Positions 58,651 to 64,000 of a stretch of DNA of 64,000 nucleotides are shown in pieces (the stretch's first letter is position 1; each line of letters opens with the position of its first letter). Under the pieces are notes generated by a model. It had not been told where the DNA came from and ran no database searches. It saw only the letters and a program-made list of their open reading frames with translations. This DNA is from Mycothermus thermophilus (taxonomy: Eukaryota; Ascomycota; Sordariomycetes; Sordariales; Chaetomiaceae): the NCBI GenBank assembly GCA_011316235.1, contig QQBE01000002.1, positions 1 to 64,000 on the forward strand. Reading direction: 5' to 3'. The position numbers and the translations under genes were made by a program.

Positions 58651-59589
58651 TAACAATCGACAAGCGCCTTGCTTCCTCGCTTTGAGGTTTACATCACTGG
58701 TAGTGTATTGAGGATTGGTATTGTATGGGAGGTAAACTGGCCGCAGTCTCCTGGCCCTGCTCGTCGGTATGCACTTCAAGGGTGTCTGATGCTTGCGATG
58801 TAGTCTAGGAAGCACAGTGAGAGTTTGCTCCCATCTCAAAAATGAGTAGCATCCATGGGAAAGAGGAGCATAGATGCCAAAAGCCGTCTTTGCCCTGAGC
58901 CAATACGTCATGCGCTCCTCATTTGCGCCATCGACACCAACACATCCATTGTAGGCCATCCATCCATCATCTGTGCCCGTCCGGAGAGAAGCACGCACAT
59001 CGGTGGTGCACTTCTTCTTGAGAAACCAAGCCGCAGAGCCGAAGTTGAACTTGTCTGGCATCACCATGGCGAGAACGTCGTTGGGGGACTTGCCCTGGAC
59101 CTGTTTCGCACCGAAGAGGTCTGTGGCATACTCGAGGACAAACTGTGGAGTGGAGAGTATGGGGATTAGCAAGAAGTTTCCTGGAAAAACAAAATCCTGT
59201 GGGGTATTTAGACACCAAGGAACCTCTGGTAGTCTCACCTCGAACATCATCATATTTGCCGTGCCCTGGCCAGGCCTGCCAGGGTAGACGTTATGTTTGT
59301 ATTTTAACTCCACACTTTCGAGGGCCATGAGAGCAACAGTGGCGGCACACTCCACCTTGCTGAGACTTTCACAGGACCTCTTGATGAAGGGAGCAGCTTG
59401 GCAGGCTGTCCGGCATTCGTCTGGGAAGGCTGCCCCGTCACACGATGTCGAGTTGGGCATGACGTCCTTGATCGCCTGTGTCCAAGGCCGTGGCAGATGG
59501 CTCACATCACCAGTGACCTGCTTGGCCGTCAGTGACCCAGAAAATGCGAGTCCTGGGAGGACAATTGTCGAGAGATGATGAAGACGCAT
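58345..59589 (-). CDS. Secreted cysteine-containing protein of unknown function (3' end uncertain)
   Basis: Starts MRLHHLSTIVLPGLAFSGSL, a signal peptide. A 96-bp intron (59238-59143: GTGAGA, TGCTAATCC, CCACAG) probably splits it, joining NMMMFE to FVLEYATDLFG; exon 1 is 59589-59239. The conserved-looking mature part has paired Cys (CDGAAFPDECRTACQAAPF, KKKCTTDVR, NGCVG) and runs to YWLRAKTAFGI at about 58842. After that the frame stays open to a stop at 58345-58347, but the text becomes Arg-rich and it overlaps the last two amylase exons on the opposite strand. The true end may therefore lie near 58840, reached by a splice or a lost stop I cannot see. Length is 382 aa if the whole frame is used. 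I do not recognise the family; no enzyme motif is visible. Confidence 0.65.
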   Translation of the reverse strand: MRLHHLSTIVLPGLAFSGSLTAKQVTGDVSHLPRPWTQAIKDVMPNSTSCDGAAFPDECRTACQAAPFIKRSCESLSKVECAATVALMALESVELKYKHNVYPGRPGQGTANMMMFEVRLPEVPWCLNTPQDFVFPGNFLLIPILSTPQFVLEYATDLFGAKQVQGKSPNDVLAMVMPDKFNFGSAAWFLKKKCTTDVRASLRTGTDDGWMAYNGCVGVDGANEERMTYWLRAKTAFGIYAPLSHGCYSFLRWEQTLTVLPRLHRKHQTPLKCIPTSRARRLRPVYLPYNTNPQYTTSDVNLKARKQGACRLLLSPRMADCCSSTRDVECTIWIRLPGNCPRRTNPNKLVLNHPSWRKLDCARPERVAWYVLRCTKGNSTAWTPAPKFWSVANPVRLLVSINNTFSPELQERTP

Positions 59590-60740
59590 GATGACGATGT
59601 AGACAATAGCGCGATTGTCGACGTAGGGTTTCTCGAGACTGTTCTTGAAGTAGGCAGTTGTAGGTCAAGTTGACAGCTCATTGGTAAGCCAAACTACGAA
59701 GGGAGTTTGGTGTCAGAGTGGTTTTCAACCAGGTTGAGTATGGGGCGAAGGGTTTCCACGGGTCCACGCTTTTTCGATGACCAGAGCATAACAACAAAGA
59801 ACACAAGTACCTCGCATCGACCACGGCCTCTCCCTTGAGGTGGTCCATACCGTAAGCCACAGCTACCATGACAGTGGTAATGTTGGCTACTTCGGCTTCC
59901 CATGACATAGAAACTCGTCTGCAATGTGTGACATGACGTTCCAGGTGCAAACCATCAATATGGACCACTTCCACGCCTATTCATTTGACCCAGGCGGTCA
60001 TCAATGAGCTTAAGGGCATGACAGGAACATGACTCTCATCCACTCTCGTGGGGGACTAGTTAGACGGGTTGAGGCGGTTTTAATGGGCGCGGTTATCCGT
60101 TTTGGAGCTACTTGAAAGGGCGACACTATATAAGACGGTCAAGGATGGCAGTGCAGATAAACTTGACAGTCCCCAGACCATTTCTAACAGTAGGAATATC
60201 ACATTCCCTCAGACAAATACCAGTACATGAACTGAACAGATACGTGTACTATTTTGAGCTAGAAACCATATGAACCCCCATTTCCGCATCAGGACTCACC
60301 ATGGACCTTGGACAGTCAAAGGCATGTGAAGTTGTACAGAGTTCCCATCGCTAGCCATCCACCCTCACTGTCAAGACAATAAACAACAGTCAACACCTCG
60401 TGAATAACCTGATTCCCCTACCACTGATCATGCCACGAACAAGCAATCTTCGATCGGAAGCTGATTGCTTCCTTTAAAACCGCGCCGCTCGCCTGTCTTC
60501 CAGCTCCGAACACGGGTAAGATTCTCCGTACTCATCCGCGACAAGCAGCTTCATCATGTTGTCTTGAACTGTCCACCTGGTTACACACGTTCCTGACCAC
60601 CGGGCTTCGAATGGTAGGAAGGTGCGTGGTCCATCGTAGTCCAAGTTCGGTGGTCTGGTAGTGCAGATACGGGTCATCTGGCCCATCATGGCCGAAGGCC
60701 ACTCGATTTGGGTTATTGGAGGGGAATATGTTTATAGAGG
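59590..60740. other. Intergenic, upstream of the secreted-protein gene
   Basis: 1151 bp. TATATAA at 60127-60133 is a good TATA box but has no recognised gene downstream on either strand at the usual distance. Minus-strand open frames at 60474-60689 and 60532-60747 are short, and one ends with a plausible CSELEDRRAARF, but I could not connect them to a gene; they may be the 3' UTR of the F-box gene at 60741. Confidence 0.45.
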
Positions 60741-63494
60741 TTAGCAAGCTGCAGGATTCGGTGTTTTGCTCAATTCAGCAGCCTGGGATTGTTCCAGGTA
60801 GGACTCCAGCGCTGCCATTATGTCAGATTCTTTGTCGGGTTTCCCTGAACTCCTAACGCTGTCCACCTGTTGTGTTCGGCGGCCATTCGTCTGCCCAGAT
60901 GTCCCATGCTGAGTGGCCACGTCTTCTTCGTCCCCTGGGTGATTCGAAGCTTCGCCACGTCGATGCTTCATCTCCTGGTTCATTTGCGAAGCTCTTCCAT
61001 CAAGTCCAACATTGTTGGCCTTGGTCCTAGGCAGCCTTGGAGGCACATGAGCGCTTTGCTCTTCTCCATGCCTGCCCCGACTTGCTGCTGCATCATTGGC
61101 TTGATGAGTTGTATGTCTGTGAGCCGACCCATGGCCAGAGAATAAATCGCGTCTCTGGTCACCATGAGTTGGAAGAGGTCCGGGAAACGTAGCCGGGGGG
61201 GAAACTCTCTGGACGTCAGGTTGTCCCCCCGAGCTCCCTGGAAGTTCGGAATGTTGATAGCTTCGTTGCTGGGGTTGAAGCCACGTGTGGCCTCCCACAG
61301 GTTGCACAGCTAGAGGGGCGTACGGTCCGGATATCGATGGAGGCGGATAGGCAGGATAATGAGTGGGCGGGGGAGGATAAGGTGGTTGCGGCTCATAGCC
61401 GGCATGCGGCACATAAAATGGAGGAGTTGGAGGTGGGTGTGGATATAAGGGCGGCGGCTGCGCTGGATAATAACCATTGTAAGTTGGGGGAGGATACCCA
61501 TATCCCGTGTTGGGTTGTGGGTACAAGCCTGTTGTCGGCATCGGAGCAGCCGCCATCGCAGGGTAGGAGTGGCTGGCTGGGTAAGGTGGCCCAACGTTGG
61601 AACCCGAATTGGCCGAGGGGATTGTCGACCGCAACGGCTTCAGAGGCGCAAGCCTTGTTGCGCTGAAGGGCAGTTGCTCGGGCCACTCGGCCCTCCAATG
61701 CACAATAATATTCCCTAGGCTGAGAGCATTGGTGTGCTTGGCCGCATAGTGCTGGATTGCGCTTTCGAAGGCAAACGCCTTGTGAGGACCCTCGCACGCG
61801 CTGCAAAAGAAGAGCTCCTTGACAATAGACTTTTCAAAGAGCGGCTTGATCTTGGTGTCAAAGATCCACTTCATGTTTTCGAGTGTGAGCTTCTGGGTAA
61901 AGGGCCCTTCAGGAGGATCTTGAATGGGGCGTCTGCCCATGGCTTTGGCTTTAGCTGCCTCGTCGGCGACGTGTGCATAGAACCGTTTCCGGACATGAGT
62001 CAGGGAGTTAATGGTGAAGAGCGCGCAGTTCTCCCTTGTCGGGTTCTTGACCTTGGGCCAGCGGGCCTGGACAGTCTCATCTGCAAAGCCGGCGATCTTG
62101 GCCCTGAGAGGACCTTGAACTTGCTCCCATTCCTTGTCGATGCGGTCTCGAGCTTCCTTCTTAGCAGAGAGTGTCGGCTCAAGGAACCGCCTTCCTGGTA
62201 GCTCTTGTTCGCCGCGCCGAGGGTCATTGGGATCCTGAGCTCTCAAGGTAGCTGGTTCGCTGTGTGGGCTTTGCTGGGGAAGAGACGGAGGCATGGGAAA
62301 GCCTCCAGTTTTCGGCGCAGTCTGTGGGTGGAGTTCAGGGGCAGGAGGTAAGGCCTCGAATGCACTGGTCGGAAGGCCGGGTGTCGAAATATCGTGCTTG
62401 TTTTCCATCCCTGGGTGTAGCATGGTACGCATCTTGTAGATGCCGCCGGTTGACTCCCATTTCTCCCACTTCCACGACTCCTGCTTGTGCTCCTTACCGC
62501 GGCCTGCAAGCCCTTTTAGCCACTCGCTCAATGTTCCTTCGCCCATTTTGAAGACCTCATGAAACTCTGCTTCGAGAGCTTCAACATCGGACTTCAGAAA
62601 CAGCTTTGTGGCCCGTGAGGCAGCATCTGAAAGTCCATTCTCAAAGGCTGTGGCCGAGAACACATTACGGTCTGGCGTGAGGTAGATGTAAGGAAGAGCA
62701 GGTATGATTGCCGAGGGAATAGATGGTAATATTTGTAAATCGAGTTCCTGATTAACGCTTGTTAGGGAACTCCAACAACGAAATTTTCACGAGCCACTTA
62801 CCTTGTAGGTCACTTTGACAAGACACTGGGCACATAAACGGCACCCAAAGGTCCAAATAGTGACCACACCATCATCTCCGGGCCCCGGATGCTGAGGATC
62901 CGGAAAGGACTGCGGTGGCTGTCTGGGAGGCTTTCCACACTCCTGACAAGTTGCCGGACATGCGAGACGCCACATGTCAACTTCGCTCTTTGACCGGAGC
63001 GGAGCCGGCATCTGCGGCCAAAAGAGTCGACGCGATGCTTGCCAGATGGCATTGGGTCTCATGGGGCGGAGAAGCCCATGGCGAGAAGGGGATTTGGGAT
63101 CTCCCGAGAAAGGAGATGCTGGATCAAGAAACCGATTGAACCGTTTGTTGACGGCCAGGAGATTCCCCAGAGACCTGGGAGGACAAAAAGTGAAGATATG
63201 ATGCCAGACCTCCGGGGCCAGGTGAGATGGGTCAGACACATGGGGATGGATTCCCGGATCATCCTGGGTTAGCTTGACTTTCTTGTTGACCCCGTGGAGT
63301 GGCGGAGGGCCTGGTGATTGCTGCCCTTGATCGGAGAGGTTGGGGCCATTGTCGGCATCGGCGGGCGATTTGCGCTTGTCAAGACTCATCGAATCCTTGC
63401 CTGCCCCGGGGTTGCTGAAGCTTCCATTCTGTGATGTGGTAGATAACCCTCCCTGGGGCTTGCCGTCGCCGGCTGGCTCATGGGACTCGGTCAT
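60741..63494 (-). CDS. F-box protein with zinc-binding motifs
   Basis: Exons 63494-62802 and 62747-60741 give 899 aa; the intron (GTAAGT...AATCAG) joins VKVTYK to ELDLQIL. The N-terminal 90 residues are disordered with KKVKL, a possible nuclear signal. F-box at about 91-130 (HLAPEVWHHIFTFCPPRSLGNLLAVNKRFNRF), a Skp1-binding module. It is followed by a Cys-rich segment (CPATCQECGKPP, CRLCAQC) that could bind zinc. In exon 2, ADETVQARWPKVKNPTREN and LTHVRKRFYAH lie in a helical part, then a C2H2-like finger FFCSACEGPHKAFAFESAIQ-HYAAKH at about 541-565. The last 300 residues are Pro/Tyr/Gln-rich and disordered. The combination suggests a nuclear SCF adaptor of filamentous fungi; substrate unknown. 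Confidence 0.82.
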
Positions 63495-64000
63495 GGTGGC
63501 AGACAGTCAGTCGGCCATGCGATGCATCTCTGATACTTGGATAAGGTGATGCAAACAGAATGGCGCTGGAAGCCAGCTGGCAAAAATTCGAACCTCGCAG
63601 CGGCGAGATGGAGCAACTGAATGCCACTTGTCAAATGAAAACGGTTGAAGATGCGATCGGATGACGGATCCAGAAGGAACCTCAGCTGCAATTGACCCTG
63701 ATACCCGATTAAGCATTTATGCCCCAGCGGCACTGGTGCAGCAGACCCGGGCAGTCCCGCCAAACGTTCAACGCGTTAGATTGGACGTGACCGTGGCAGA
63801 TGCGGTGTGATGGTTAGAAAAATATTGTGAGATCCCAGGCTGGCCGATCAAGATACTGCCAGCCAACCAAAGAGCGGCTGCGAAGAAATCGGATGGCACA
63901 ACCGGATACCTGAGGTATCTGCTGGCAGGTTCAGCGACAAGAGTGTTGTCCTCGTATATAATAGAGGTGAACTACACGAGGGGACGGGACCCGGAGGGAC
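63495..64000. promoter_or_regulatory. Upstream region of the F-box/zinc-protein gene
   Basis: 506 bp to the window edge. TATATAATAG near 63955-63964 might serve a gene beyond the edge. No gene seen. Confidence 0.4.

Overview
The window looks like chromosomal DNA of a filamentous ascomycete (Pezizomycotina, probably a Sordariomycete). Its genes are GC-rich and split by short introns with GTNNGT donors, CTNAC-type branch sites and YAG acceptors. The genes present are fungal housekeeping genes, a Zn2Cys6 regulator, a CYSTM protein and a starch-degrading GH13-CBM20 amylase. The repeats carry the CpA-to-TpA damage typical of repeat-induced point mutation (RIP). I cannot name a species.

Positions 1-17880 form a nested transposon block with no intact host gene. 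Three copies of one Ty3/Gypsy chromovirus ('element A', LTR 253 bp) are present. Copy 1 lies on the minus strand at 1-6416, copy 2 is the 3' part of a plus-strand copy, and copy 3 is a minus-strand 5' fragment at 17185-17880. Copy 2 is split by a complete second chromovirus ('element B', 7599-16220, two 346-bp LTRs, TAAGG target duplication). Element B is itself interrupted in its integrase by a 5'-truncated LINE (12944-14170) with a 15-bp target duplication. A second LINE fragment (endonuclease domain) lies at 16809-17184. A single N at 16508 separates two near-identical 193-bp stretches, which looks like an assembly fault.

From about 18 kb to the end the DNA is ordinary and gene-rich. I built spliced models for 16 protein genes: mitochondrial prolyl-tRNA synthetase (-), MAK21/NOC1 ribosome-biogenesis factor (+), a small stefin-like protein (-), a mitochondrial hotdog thioesterase (+), APS kinase (+), V-ATPase subunit C (-), a large AT-hook protein (+), an F-box protein (-), a conserved unknown (+), ESCRT-I VPS37 (-), actin-binding protein ABP1 (-), a CYSTM protein (-), a CGFS glutaredoxin (+), a Zn2Cys6 factor (+), an alpha-amylase with CBM20 (+), a secreted unknown (-) and a second F-box/zinc protein (-). 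The secreted unknown has an uncertain 3' end. A 5.3-kb stretch (36980-42262) has no gene I can recognise.

The genes do not form one pathway. The suggestive local groupings are the sulfur-assimilation APS kinase with a perfect CYS3-type site upstream, and the Zn2Cys6 factor immediately upstream of the amylase. The most unusual observations are a 3-nt microexon needed to complete the zinc cluster, a gene whose first intron directly follows its start codon, and an open frame running antisense into the amylase starch-binding exons.
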